A model generated the notes under the pieces. That model did not search any database. It saw only the letters and a list, made by a program, of their open reading frames with translations, and was not told the DNA's origin. A stretch of DNA of 64,000 nucleotides from Tsukamurella spumae (GTDB taxonomy: Bacteria; Actinomycetota; Actinomycetes; Mycobacteriales; Mycobacteriaceae): assembly GCF_012396015.1 (NCBI RefSeq), contig NZ_JAAXOQ010000020.1, positions 21,294 to 85,293 on the forward strand, read 5' to 3'. Within the stretch, counting starts at the first letter, position 1. The number at the start of each line of letters is the position of its first letter. A program made the position numbers and the translations under genes. Below are positions 15,315 to 23,176 of the stretch, piece after piece.

Positions 15315-15878
15315 TCACTGCTGCGGATAGGCGTCGCCGACCCGACGGGGTCCTGACGCGACGGTGCCTGGCCACCGCAGCGTGAGCTCGCCCCCATCGG
15401 GTAGCGCCGCCCAGCGCGGGGCGAAATCGTCGTAGCGGGCGAAGATCCGCTGGCGCAGGGCGGGGGCGATGTCCGCGTCGTCGAGCGCGCCGGGCCAGGC
15501 GGGCTCCGGCTTGCGGTGGCCTCGCTCGACCTCCCACAGCGCCGCCGTCAGCGAGGCCAGGTACTCCGAGCGCGCCATATCCGCGGACTGCGCCGGGGTC
15601 GGTCGCCGATTGCGCCGGGAGGCCTTTCGGCGCTCCGCCGGGTCGGCCGGCCAGAACAGACCGTCGAGGCCGTTGGCGTCGGCGAGCCGTCCGAACACTC
15701 CGCCGCGCAGGCCCGCCTCGGTCTCCACAATGAGGTGCGCTGCGTCGTGCGGCACCGGCGGCCGTCCGCCCGGGCCGCCGCGGGGCGCGAGTTCCGGGCC
15801 CGTCGCTCGGACGATCCGCACGTCGTACCCGTTCCGGCGCTTGACGAACGTGACCTCCATGCCCCCAGGTTCCGTCAT
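15315..15878 (-). CDS. Hypothetical protein
   Basis: 187 residues from ATG 15878; an in-frame ATG at 15860 preceded by GGGGG is an alternative. Motifs PHDAAHLIVE and a basic RRKASRRNRR segment occur, but no family is recognised. GC content is that of the host chromosome, so the island boundary appears to lie at its stop codon, where the damaged toxin frame opens only 4 bp away. Confidence 0.6.
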   Translation of the reverse strand: MTEPGGMEVTFVKRRNGYDVRIVRATGPELAPRGGPGGRPPVPHDAAHLIVETEAGLRGGVFGRLADANGLDGLFWPADPAERRKASRRNRRPTPAQSADMARSEYLASLTAALWEVERGHRKPEPAWPGALDDADIAPALRQRIFARYDDFAPRWAALPDGGELTLRWPGTVASGPRRVGDAYPQQ

Positions 15879-15918
15879 CCGGCCCTGCGCCGCAACGGGA
15901 TTTCGTCGGATTGCGGGC

Positions 15919-16594
15919 TCAGGGCCGCGCCTGCAGCCGTTCCCGGGTCGCCTCGTCGGCGGGCAGGAAGGTTTCCAGGTGCAGCTCGTCGACGGTGGCG
16001 TCGTGGGGCGTGAGCACCGCGCTGACCACGCTGAACAGCCGCAGGTGCGGCGCACCGTCGGGCATGCGGAGCACGAGCTCGATGACGGGGCCCGAGGGCT
16101 CCGGGCCCGGCTCGCCGGCGGGGTACTCCCGGCACTCGGCGAGGAGCGCCACCAGTCGCGGGTCGGCGGTGCGGTCGGCGCGCGCGGACACCTGATGCAG
16201 CAGGTGCGCGCGCCATGCCCCGAGATCGACGATGCGCGGCGCGAGCCCGTCCGGGTGCAGGCTCAGCCGGACGACATTGATCGGCGGCTCCAGCAGGTGC
16301 GCCGCACAGCCGTCGAGGAGCGGCGGCACCGCGTCGTTGGCGTCCACGAGGTCCCAGTACCGGTCGAGCAGCAGAGCGGGATAGGCACATGCGCATCCTG
16401 GAGGGTCCGGAAGGACGCGAGTACCCCGGCCGCGTCGACGGGGCTGACGTGGCGCGGCGCGAACCCGCCGGCCACGAGAAGCACGTCGCGTTCGCGCGGC
16501 GGCACGTCGAGGTGTTCCGCGAGCCGCAGGATCATCTCGGCGCTCGGGTGCGAGCGGCCGGTCTCCAACGAAGCGCCGGGGAAGCTCCACCACA
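15919..16594 (-). pseudogene. Decayed MmyB-type XRE regulator (N-truncated, frameshifted)
   Basis: Two frames together read as one protein. SLETGRSHPSAEMILRLAEH...LQDAHVP is in one frame (to about 16386) and YPALLLDRYWDLVDAND...LLAECREYPAG in the next. A single missing base in the codon before TATCCC (about 16384-16386) explains the break. The helix-turn-helix before SLETGRS, normally about 35-40 residues, is missing. The remainder is the ligand-binding MmyB-like domain of XRE regulators that usually sit divergent from a SnoaL-like or oxidoreductase gene, as here. Confidence 0.75.
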
Positions 16595-16669
16595 ACCTCG
16601 GAGGTAATCGCCATCGGATCCCGTTCGCGGCAGACTCGGGGCCGGCCGGTCAGAAGATGCCGAGAACCC

Positions 16670-16957
16670 TTGGAGGACATCACGAACGATATCGTCAGCG
16701 CCTACCTGAGCACGTGGAACGCCGTCGACCCTCACACCCCCATCGGTGCCGTCGTCGCGGGCGTGCACGAGCAGTTCCCGGGCTTCGAGTTCACCCTCGT
16801 CGGCGAGCCGGACGCCCACCACGACCAGGTGCGCTTCCAGTGGGGCCTCGGTCCCGCGGGCACCGAGCCGCCCGTGATCGGCTTCGACGTGGTGACCGTC
16901 GACGCGGACCGTCGGATCGCCACCGTCGCCGGATTCCTGGACCGCGTACCCGCCTGA
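16670..16957 (+). pseudogene. SnoaL/NTF2-like protein, probably degenerate
   Basis: The frame encodes AYLSTWNAVDP near the start and FPGFEFTLVGEPDAHHDQVRFQWGLGP...VAGFLDRVPA at the end, a SnoaL-like polyketide-cyclase fold. Two faults are visible. The segment between DP and AVVAGVHEQF is about 25-30 residues shorter than in the family. The codon spaced 5 nt after GGAGG is ACG (16682), where ATG would be expected; the only start is a TTG at 16670. It lies divergent from the decayed regulator, so both members of the pair appear inactive. Confidence 0.55.
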
Positions 16958-16970
16958 CCGGGAAGACGCC

Positions 16971-16996
16971 GATGGCCCCTCCGCAGAGGGGCCATC
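16971..16996. terminator. Bidirectional hairpin terminator
   Basis: GATGGCCCCT (16971-16980) pairs perfectly with AGGGGCCATC (16987-16996) around a 6-nt loop, between the converging SnoaL-like gene and gabD2. There is no strong U-tract on either side. Confidence 0.75.
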
Positions 16997-17009
16997 GGTG
17001 CTCGTCGGC

Positions 17010-18560
17010 CTACCGGCCGATCAGCTTGAGCGCCTTGATCGCCGAAGGCACGACGCCCAGGAAGACATTACGGGGCACACCCTTGATGCCGCCGATGCCG
17101 ATGATCCGCTGCTGCGCAATGGTCTTCGACTCGCAGTACTTGAGCAGGCCCTCCGTACCGTGACGCCGGCCCACACCCGAGATACCCATGCCGCCCATCG
17201 GCGCAGCGGTGGAACCCCATGCCGCGGCGTAGCCCTCGTTGATGTTGACGGTGCCGGCGTTGATCCGCTCGGCGATCTGCTGCGCCTGCTTCGTGGTGCC
17301 GGCGAAGACGCTGGCGTTGAGCCCGTACTCGGTGTCGTTGGCCTTCTCGATCGCCTCGTCGACCGAGTCCACCGGGTAGATGGACACGAGCGGGCCGAAG
17401 GTCTCCGACTTGAAGCAGACGGCCTCCTCCGGCACGTCCTTGAGCACCGTCGGCTCGTAGAAGAACGGGCCGAGGTCCGGGCGGGCCTTACCGCCCGCGA
17501 GCACCGTCGCACCCTTGGCCACCGCGTCGTCCACATGCGCGGCCACGGTGTCGATCTGCGCCTTCGACGCCAGCGAGCCCATCTCGTTGGTGAAGTCGTA
17601 ACCCGCGCCCAGTGCGAGCGTGGCGGTGCGCTCGGCGAAGGCGCGGGCGAACTCGTCGGCGATCTCCCGCTCGACGTAGATCCGCTCGATCGAGATGCAC
17701 AGCTGGCCCGAGTTCGAGAACGCGGCGCGGGCGGCACCGTCGGCCGTGTGCGCGATGTCGGCGTCCTTGGTGACCACCATGGGGTTCTTGCCGCCCAGCT
17801 CGGCGGAGAAACCGATGAGCCGCCTGCCGCACTGCTCGGCGAGCGTGGCGCCGGTCGCGGACGAGCCGGTGAACATGAGGTAGTCCGCGGCCTCGACGAT
17901 CGCGGTGCCCACGACGCCGCCGGGGCCCGGGACCACGGCGAACAGGTCACGCGGCAGGCCGGCCTTGTACAGCAGCTCGACGGCGGCGAGCGCGCAGTAC
18001 GGGGTCTGCGAGTCCGGCTTGAGCACCACGGCATTGCCCGCGGCGAGCGCGGCGATGCCGTCCGATACCGCGAGGGTGATGGGGTAGTTCCACGGCGCGA
18101 TCACACCGACGACGCCCTTGGGCTGGTACCGCACGCGCGTCTTGGTGAACACCGGCAGCATGCCGTCGGTACTCTTCTCCGCCAAGATCTTCGGCGCGTT
18201 CTTGCCGTACCAGCGGGCCGTCATCGCGACGTCCAGCGCCTCCTCCTGCGCGTACTGGCGGGCCTTGCCCGTCTCCAGCTGCACCATGTCCATCAGTTCG
18301 GCGCGGTTGTCCCCCACCAGGTCCGCGAACTTCAGCAGCACCTTCGCGCGGTCCTGCGGGGTGCGCGCCGCCCACTGCTTCTGCGCGACGCGGGCGCGCT
18401 CGAAGGCCCTGACCACGTCCTCGGCGGTGCCGACGGGGATCGTGGTGACCTTCTCCCCCGAGAACGCTTCGAGGACATCGCGCGATGTCCGCTCCTCCGG
18501 GTGATCGATCGCCGAAAGGGCGCGAAGACGGTCGAACGTGGCCTGGGTGGGTGCTGGCAT
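17010..18560 (-). CDS. gabD2: Succinate-semialdehyde dehydrogenase (NADP+)
   Basis: Oxidises succinic semialdehyde to succinate, the last step of the GABA shunt. The 516-residue protein starts MPAPTQATFDRLRAL and follows M. tuberculosis GabD2 closely throughout: PKGVVGVIAPWNYP, GNAVVLKPDSQTPYCAL, FTGSSATG (cofactor), AELGGKNP (general base Glu, about 252), SNSGQLCISIERIYVE (nucleophile Cys, about 286) and YGLNASVFAG. Nothing is missing. Monocistronic; its own promoter must lie in the 225 bp shared with the divergent AbiEi-like gene. Confidence 0.92.
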   Translation of the reverse strand: MPAPTQATFDRLRALSAIDHPEERTSRDVLEAFSGEKVTTIPVGTAEDVVRAFERARVAQKQWAARTPQDRAKVLLKFADLVGDNRAELMDMVQLETGKARQYAQEEALDVAMTARWYGKNAPKILAEKSTDGMLPVFTKTRVRYQPKGVVGVIAPWNYPITLAVSDGIAALAAGNAVVLKPDSQTPYCALAAVELLYKAGLPRDLFAVVPGPGGVVGTAIVEAADYLMFTGSSATGATLAEQCGRRLIGFSAELGGKNPMVVTKDADIAHTADGAARAAFSNSGQLCISIERIYVEREIADEFARAFAERTATLALGAGYDFTNEMGSLASKAQIDTVAAHVDDAVAKGATVLAGGKARPDLGPFFYEPTVLKDVPEEAVCFKSETFGPLVSIYPVDSVDEAIEKANDTEYGLNASVFAGTTKQAQQIAERINAGTVNINEGYAAAWGSTAAPMGGMGISGVGRRHGTEGLLKYCESKTIAQQRIIGIGGIKGVPRNVFLGVVPSAIKALKLIGR

Positions 18561-18639
18561 GACGCCAGATTACCCGCTTGTTGATGGTCACTCAATAGAG
18601 TGCCGCGGCGATGCTCGTGAGATCGGCCGAATACTGGAT

Positions 18640-18663
18640 CAGGAGGCCGGAATCGGCCTCCTG
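18640..18663. promoter_or_regulatory. Perfect 10-bp inverted repeat in a divergent intergenic region
   Basis: CAGGAGGCCG (18640-18649) pairs exactly with CGGCCTCCTG (18654-18663) around a 4-nt loop. It is 80 bp from gabD2 and 122 bp from the AbiEi-like gene. It could be an operator or an RNA hairpin; nothing in sequence decides. Confidence 0.5.
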
Positions 18664-18784
18664 AGCTGCAATTGTGCCGAACTCACGAGGCTCACCCTGC
18701 ACAAGTGAGCGTATGAAACGTGTTTCTTCCACAGAGACGCTTCTGCCGCGCCGAGCGGGTCGGCGGCCCCGCCACGCTGGGACC

Positions 18785-19708
18785 ATGCACACCATCGAGA
18801 TCCTGCAGGCGCTGGCCGCTCCCGACGGCGGCGTCTTCTCCCGCCGGGCTGCGCTGCGTGCGGGCGCCGACTCCGCGGAGATCGAGCGCCTTCGCCATCT
18901 CGGCGATATCGTCGTGATCCGTCGGGGCTGGTACCGGCTCCCCGGAGCGAATGCCGTGGTCGTCGCCGCGGTGAAAGGCGGCGCCGTGATCACGTGCGTC
19001 TCCGCACTCTCCTTCCGCCCCGGCGTCTGGATCCCGCCCCGGAAGACCGCCAAGACCACGTTGTCGAAGTCCAAGACCCACCTCCGCCGCGCACGACATC
19101 GGCGGACGCGATCGCACGAGGACTGCGACGCGTACCAACGGCTCCCCTCCCCGACCCGCGCGGTCGACGACCTCTCGACAGCGCTGCGTTGCGCGGCGAA
19201 CTGCCTCGACGCCGACGAGTTCGTTGCAGTACTCGATTCGGTGCTCCGCATGACGAACCCGCACACCATCGAGGACCTCGAGGAGATCTTCGTCGACGCC
19301 CCCGAACGCACCAAGCGGCTGCTGAGCTTCCTCGACCCCGAGTCCGGCTCCGGGACGGAGTCCCTCACTCGGTTCCGACTGGCTCGCCTGCATATCCGCG
19401 TGCGCAGCCAGCAGACGATTCCCGGAATCGGCCGGGTGGATCTGCTGGTCGGCGACAAGCTGATCATCGAATGCGATAGCACCGACCACCACAGTGGGGT
19501 GCAGCGCCTCGTGGACAACAAGCGTGATCGGACCGCTACCCGCGGGAACTACCGCGTGATGCGGTTCGACTACACCGAGGTCGTCGCTGATTGGGACGCG
19601 ATCTTGGCCGAGATCCTCGACATCGTCCGGACCGACCGCCACATGGGTGCCGTCCGAGTCGTGGAATCGGCGGATGAGGACGACACGAGGCCGGATCCGG
19701 CTTCGTGA
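18785..19708 (+). CDS. AbiEi-type antitoxin-domain protein with DUF559 endonuclease-like C-terminus
   Basis: A 307-residue protein. The N-terminal winged helix (ILQALAAPDGGVFSRRAALRAG, then WYRLPG) resembles the type IV AbiEi antitoxin domain. The C-terminus (GIGRVDLLVGDKLIIECDS, NKRDRTATRG, RFDYTEV) matches DUF559/Vsr-like PD-(D/E)XK nucleases, with Asp, then Glu-x-Asp. ATG 18785 is chosen because the domain starts there and the upstream frame is not conserved-looking. Such fused proteins are abundant in Actinobacteria and usually lack an adjacent AbiEii toxin, as here. Confidence 0.7.
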   Translation: MHTIEILQALAAPDGGVFSRRAALRAGADSAEIERLRHLGDIVVIRRGWYRLPGANAVVVAAVKGGAVITCVSALSFRPGVWIPPRKTAKTTLSKSKTHLRRARHRRTRSHEDCDAYQRLPSPTRAVDDLSTALRCAANCLDADEFVAVLDSVLRMTNPHTIEDLEEIFVDAPERTKRLLSFLDPESGSGTESLTRFRLARLHIRVRSQQTIPGIGRVDLLVGDKLIIECDSTDHHSGVQRLVDNKRDRTATRGNYRVMRFDYTEVVADWDAILAEILDIVRTDRHMGAVRVVESADEDDTRPDPAS

Positions 19709-19750
19709 CCCAGGAATCGGACGGATTCACGAGGCGATACCCTGGCGGGC

Positions 19751-20242
19751 ATGAGCAACGTGCAGTTCACCCCCACCGCGGACCTGGTCGACGAGATCGG
19801 CCCCGACGTGCGCAGCTGCGACACGCAGTTCCGCCAGTTCGGCGGCCGCAAGCAGTTCGCCGGCGAGGTCGTCACGGTGAAGTGTTTCCAGGACAACGCG
19901 CTGCTCAAGTCCGTCCTCGGCGAGCCCGGCGAGGGCCGCGTGCTGGTCATCGACGGCTCGGACTCCAGCGGCGTGCCCTCCCTGCACACTGCCCTGGTCG
20001 GCGACCTCATCGCCGAGCTGGGCCGCTCCAACGGCTGGGCGGGCATCGTCGCGTACGGCGCCGTCCGCGACGCCGCGGTGATCGGGACCCTCGACATCGG
20101 CGTCAAGGCCCTGGGCACCAACCCCCGCAAGTCGACGAAGACGGCGGAGGGGCAGCGCGACGTGCCGATCTCCTTCGGCGGGGTCACCTTCACGCCGGGC
20201 GATGTGCTCTACAGCGATGAGGACGGCATCGTCCTGAGGTAG
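19751..20242 (+). CDS. rraA: RraA-family protein (HMG/oxaloacetate aldolase fold)
   Basis: 163 residues with the RraA fold: [16 protein letters not shown] at the start, [39 protein letters not shown] and [12 protein letters not shown]. In E. coli RraA binds RNase E and inhibits it; many actinobacterial homologues instead act as 4-hydroxy-4-methyl-2-oxoglutarate/oxaloacetate aldolases, and the RD and GxxxD residues for that are present. Which role applies cannot be told from sequence. ATG 19751. Confidence 0.88.
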   Translation: MSNVQFTPTADLVDEIGPDVRSCDTQFRQFGGRKQFAGEVVTVKCFQDNALLKSVLGEPGEGRVLVIDGSDSSGVPSLHTALVGDLIAELGRSNGWAGIVAYGAVRDAAVIGTLDIGVKALGTNPRKSTKTAEGQRDVPISFGGVTFTPGDVLYSDEDGIVLR

Positions 20243-20248
20243 CGGCCC

Positions 20249-20479
20249 TCAGCGCGCGACGCGCGCCGATCGCCCGAACACCTCGACCACGTCGCCCACC
20301 GCGAGCTGCCGGCCGCGACGCGTATCGACCTCGCCGTTCACGGTCACCTCACCATCCGTGATCACGCCCTTCGCCTCCGCCCCGGAGTCGATCAGGCCCG
20401 CCAGCTTGAGGAACTGCCCCAGCCGGATCGTCTCGTCGGAGATGGCCACGTCGATCGCGTCGTTCACGCCGACCATCAT
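20249..20479 (-). CDS. Small S4-domain RNA-binding protein
   Basis: 76 residues, essentially one S4 domain: IRLGQFLKLAGLIDSGAEAKGVITDGEVTVNG followed by GRQLAVGDVVEV. It resembles the YbcJ/YaaA-type single S4 proteins, which bind structured RNA, perhaps rRNA or tRNA. Start at 20479 or the adjacent ATG 20476. It converges on rraA with a 6-bp gap. Confidence 0.8.
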   Translation of the reverse strand: MMVGVNDAIDVAISDETIRLGQFLKLAGLIDSGAEAKGVITDGEVTVNGEVDTRRGRQLAVGDVVEVFGRSARVAR

Positions 20480-20491
20480 GCCGCAGTGGCG

Positions 20492-21334
20492 CTAGTTCGC
20501 CGCCTTCGCCTTCGCGATCACGTCGCCGAGCACGCGGTCCAGTACGTCCTGCGAGACGGCGCCCGTCCCCTGCACGGTGACCACCACGGACCGGACGCGG
20601 GCGAGCACCGTCCGGCTGCTTCCCCCGGACTTCGCGAGCGGCTTGCCGGCGGAGTCGTCGTCGAGAGGGGTCACGTCGGAGACGTACCGGTAGGTGGGGA
20701 CGCCATCGATGCTCGCGCCGGGCCCGAAAGCGTCCTCGACCGACACGGTGCGCACCTCCGGCCGGGCGAACGAGGGCTGGGCGCGCTGATAGGCGCCGCA
20801 GTCCTTGATCCATTGCGCGGTCAGGGCGAAGACATCGGAGCCCGCGCGTTGGCGATCCACCGTGGCGGTGATGGTGGATCCGTCCGGCGCCCGGTAGGCC
20901 ACGGACGCGGCGTAGTACAGGTTCCAGTCGGAGCCGTCGGCCGCGCGCGAGAAGTTCTTCCCGAAGGGCGTGTAGAGGCACTGCGCCGGACGCGTCTCCC
21001 CATCGGACTGGCCGTGCAGACCGAGGCCGGAACCGTCCTCGGCCGCCGTGTCCGCAGGTGCGACGGTGCCGCCCACGGGGAACGCGGCGGCGCTCGGCAG
21101 GAGGCGTGCGAGCTCGGCATTGCTGCGCCCGCCCAGGTCGGTGTGGTCGGGGTGGAACGTGGCCCGGTACTCCGGGAACAGGCCCGGGTAGCTGCGCGCC
21201 ACCGTCGACGCGGCGGCGGAGGGGCTGATCGAGCCCGGCGCCGGGGACGGCGAGGGCGTATCGACACCGGCGGTGCTGCACCCGGCCAAGGCCGCCGTCA
21301 ACGCCACCGCGGTGACCGTACCGAACTTGTTCAT
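20492..21334 (-). CDS. Lipoprotein with large extracytoplasmic domain
   Basis: 280 residues: MNKFGTVTAVALTAALAGC is a lipoprotein signal with lipobox LAGC (Cys19), then a Ser/Pro linker. The mature domain has two cysteines (AQCLYTPFG, KDCGAYQ) and ends with repeated VxDVxxRV-type helices. It resembles the extracellular sensor-like domains of mycobacterial lipoproteins, but I cannot name a family. ATG 21334. Divergent from the hydrolase at 21380 with only 45 bp between starts. Confidence 0.6.
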   Translation of the reverse strand: MNKFGTVTAVALTAALAGCSTAGVDTPSPSPAPGSISPSAAASTVARSYPGLFPEYRATFHPDHTDLGGRSNAELARLLPSAAAFPVGGTVAPADTAAEDGSGLGLHGQSDGETRPAQCLYTPFGKNFSRAADGSDWNLYYAASVAYRAPDGSTITATVDRQRAGSDVFALTAQWIKDCGAYQRAQPSFARPEVRTVSVEDAFGPGASIDGVPTYRYVSDVTPLDDDSAGKPLAKSGGSSRTVLARVRSVVVTVQGTGAVSQDVLDRVLGDVIAKAKAAN

Positions 21335-21379
21335 CGCGCCCCCGAGAATTGTTGCTCCGACGGTACTACTGTCGCCCCC

Positions 21380-22240
21380 GTGCTGCTCGAACTTGCCGGT
21401 ACCCGCACCCACGTGGTGGTCGACGGTCCGCGCGGACCGGAATCCGGTCCGCCGGTCGTGCTCAATTCCGGCCTGGCCGGCAATTGGTTCGACTGGGACG
21501 CCGTCACCGAATTGCTGACGGCGGGCCGCACCGTCGTCCGCCTGGACCGGCCCGGTTACGGCCTCTCCGATCCCTGGCCCGACGGTGCCGTGCCCACCCT
21601 GGAGTCCGAGACCGCGCGGCTGCACGAGCTGCTCGACGCGCTGCAGCTGGAGTCCGCGGTCATGGTGGGCCACTCGATGGCCGCCTTCTACGTGGAGGCC
21701 TTCGCCCGCGAATTTCCCGCGCGGACAGCGGGTTCGGTGATCCTCGACGGGAGCGTCGAGTCCTCGCCGCGCTGGGTCCTGCCGGGCGACCTGCGCGACG
21801 ACATCCTGCGGCGGTCGGCCGACGTGGCCACCGCGGTGGGGATGAACCGCTTGGGCCCGGCGGCGCACCGGATGCTCGGCGGCGCGACCCCGCCCCCCGA
21901 GCACGCGGACATCCTGAAGTCGGACGCCTACTTCAAGGCCGCGTTCCTGGAGAACGGGAGGTACCCGGTCCTGGCGCACGAGCTGGCCGCGCTGCGCGAA
22001 CGCCGGGAGTTGGCGCCGGGGATCCCGACCATCGTCGCGGCGGCGTACGGCGGGCACCGCACGCCCCTATCGGCCCGGTGGCTCAGGGAGCAGCGGGGTC
22101 TCGCGGACCTACTGCGCGCCCGCTACGCGGTGATCTCGCCCAGTGGGCACCTGGTGATGGCCGACCAGCCCGCTCAGGTGGCGGCGCTGGTGCTCGACGC
22201 GGTCAGCCGACGCGGAGGCTCCGCAGGTCGGACGAGGTGA
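21380..22240 (+). CDS. Alpha/beta hydrolase
   Basis: 286 residues. The fold is clear: VVLNSGLAGNWFDWDAV (oxyanion region), VVRLDRPGYGLSDPW, nucleophile elbow VGHSMA (Ser about 98) and catalytic His in SPSGHLVMADQP near the C-terminus. The elbow ends in Ala rather than the usual Gly. GTG 21380 begins the conserved part. The last 38 bp overlap a small converging ORF. Substrate unknown. Confidence 0.8.
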   Translation: MLLELAGTRTHVVVDGPRGPESGPPVVLNSGLAGNWFDWDAVTELLTAGRTVVRLDRPGYGLSDPWPDGAVPTLESETARLHELLDALQLESAVMVGHSMAAFYVEAFAREFPARTAGSVILDGSVESSPRWVLPGDLRDDILRRSADVATAVGMNRLGPAAHRMLGGATPPPEHADILKSDAYFKAAFLENGRYPVLAHELAALRERRELAPGIPTIVAAAYGGHRTPLSARWLREQRGLADLLRARYAVISPSGHLVMADQPAQVAALVLDAVSRRGGSAGRTR

Positions 22241-22349
22241 CGAGGCGCTCGCCGTCCTCCGTGAGCAGGAGCGCCAGGCGCCGGTTCCGCAGGCGCAGGC
22301 GGGCAAGGGTGCGTGAGCCCAGGATGGCGGGGCGGCGGGTCAGCTTCAC
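22203..22349 (-). CDS. Small basic protein, tentative
   Basis: A 48-residue frame from GTG 22349 with GGAGA 8 nt upstream. It is rich in Arg and Leu and ends DLRSLRVG. It overlaps the converging hydrolase gene by 38 bp. The codon pattern is plausible for coding (Leu/Arg with C or G at third positions), but there is no recognisable domain. Confidence 0.35.
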   Translation of the reverse strand: MKLTRRPAILGSRTLARLRLRNRRLALLLTEDGERLVTSSDLRSLRVG

Positions 22350-22391
22350 GGGGAATCTCCGAGGGTGCGATCTCGATGCATAACGATTGGT

Positions 22392-22404
22392 TACAGATAC
22401 TGTA
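22392..22404. promoter_or_regulatory. Short palindrome, candidate operator
   Basis: TACAG-ATA-CTGTA is a perfect palindrome in an AT-rich stretch upstream of the small minus-strand ORF and 148 bp before the DUF937 gene. Short enough to be chance. Confidence 0.3.
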
Positions 22405-22551
22405 TTGCTTCCTGAGGGCGCGGTCCAGTGCTCGCACCGCCAGCGTGTCCGTCCTCACAACCGGGTTCCACGAAGGCCCGCGCGGCGACGCGGCTAATCT
22501 GTCATTGTTCAACCGCAGATTTGCGTCCCAACACATCCTCCAAGGAGAACC

Positions 22552-23076
22552 GTGTCCGATCTCGACGACCTGCTCAAGTCCATTCCGCTCGCCGACATCG
22601 CGGCCCAGCTCGGCGTCTCGGAGGACGTCGCCTCGGAGGCCGTGAACCAGACCGTTCCGACCCTCCTCGCCGGTCTCCAGGCGCAGGACACCACCGAGGC
22701 TCCCGCCCAGCTCATCGACGCCGCCGACAACGGCGACGGCCAGGAGATCGTGGCCAGCCTGTTCGGTGAGAAGACCGACGACGTGGCGGCCGCCGCGGCC
22801 GCGCCGCTGTCGTCGGGCGTCACCGACGGCCTGGTCAAGCAGCTCCTGCCGATCCTCGCGCCGATCGTGATCAGCTTCGTCATGAAGAAGATGACGAGCG
22901 GTGGCGCCGCGGCCCCCGAGCAGCAGGCTCAGGCCCCGCAGCAGGGCGGCGGCGATCTGCTCGGCAGCATCCTGGGCAACATGCTCGGCGGCGGCAACTC
23001 GGGCGCGAGCGCCGGCGGCAACGCCGCGGGCAATGTGCTCGGCAGCATCCTCGGCGGCCTGCTCAAGGGCAAGTAG
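22552..23076 (+). CDS. DUF937-family protein
   Basis: 174 residues from GTG 22552 after AAGGAG. The first 80 residues (DDLLKSIPLADIAAQLGVSEDVASEAVNQ, TLLAGLQ) are the DUF937 helical repeat. A hydrophobic segment (QLLPILAPIVISFVMKKM) follows, then Gly/Ala/Gln-rich sequence and a repeated LGSILG(N/G) motif (twice). DUF937 proteins are of unknown function. Monocistronic, with its own terminator. Confidence 0.82.
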   Translation: MSDLDDLLKSIPLADIAAQLGVSEDVASEAVNQTVPTLLAGLQAQDTTEAPAQLIDAADNGDGQEIVASLFGEKTDDVAAAAAAPLSSGVTDGLVKQLLPILAPIVISFVMKKMTSGGAAAPEQQAQAPQQGGGDLLGSILGNMLGGGNSGASAGGNAAGNVLGSILGGLLKGK

Positions 23077-23097
23077 CCGCACCGCAGCACCACGCGG

Positions 23098-23133
23098 AAG
23101 GCCGGGCCCCCTCTCGGGGAGCCCGGCCTTTTC
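23098..23133 (+). terminator. Rho-independent terminator
   Basis: AAGGCCGGGC (23098-23107) pairs perfectly with GCCCGGCCTT (23121-23130), then TTCC. It ends the DUF937 transcript and could also serve gltD on the other strand, whose stop is at 23177. Confidence 0.85.
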
Positions 23134-23176
23134 CGTTCGTGGCCCGACGGTGCGCGCGGCACCGTCGGGCGTCCGA

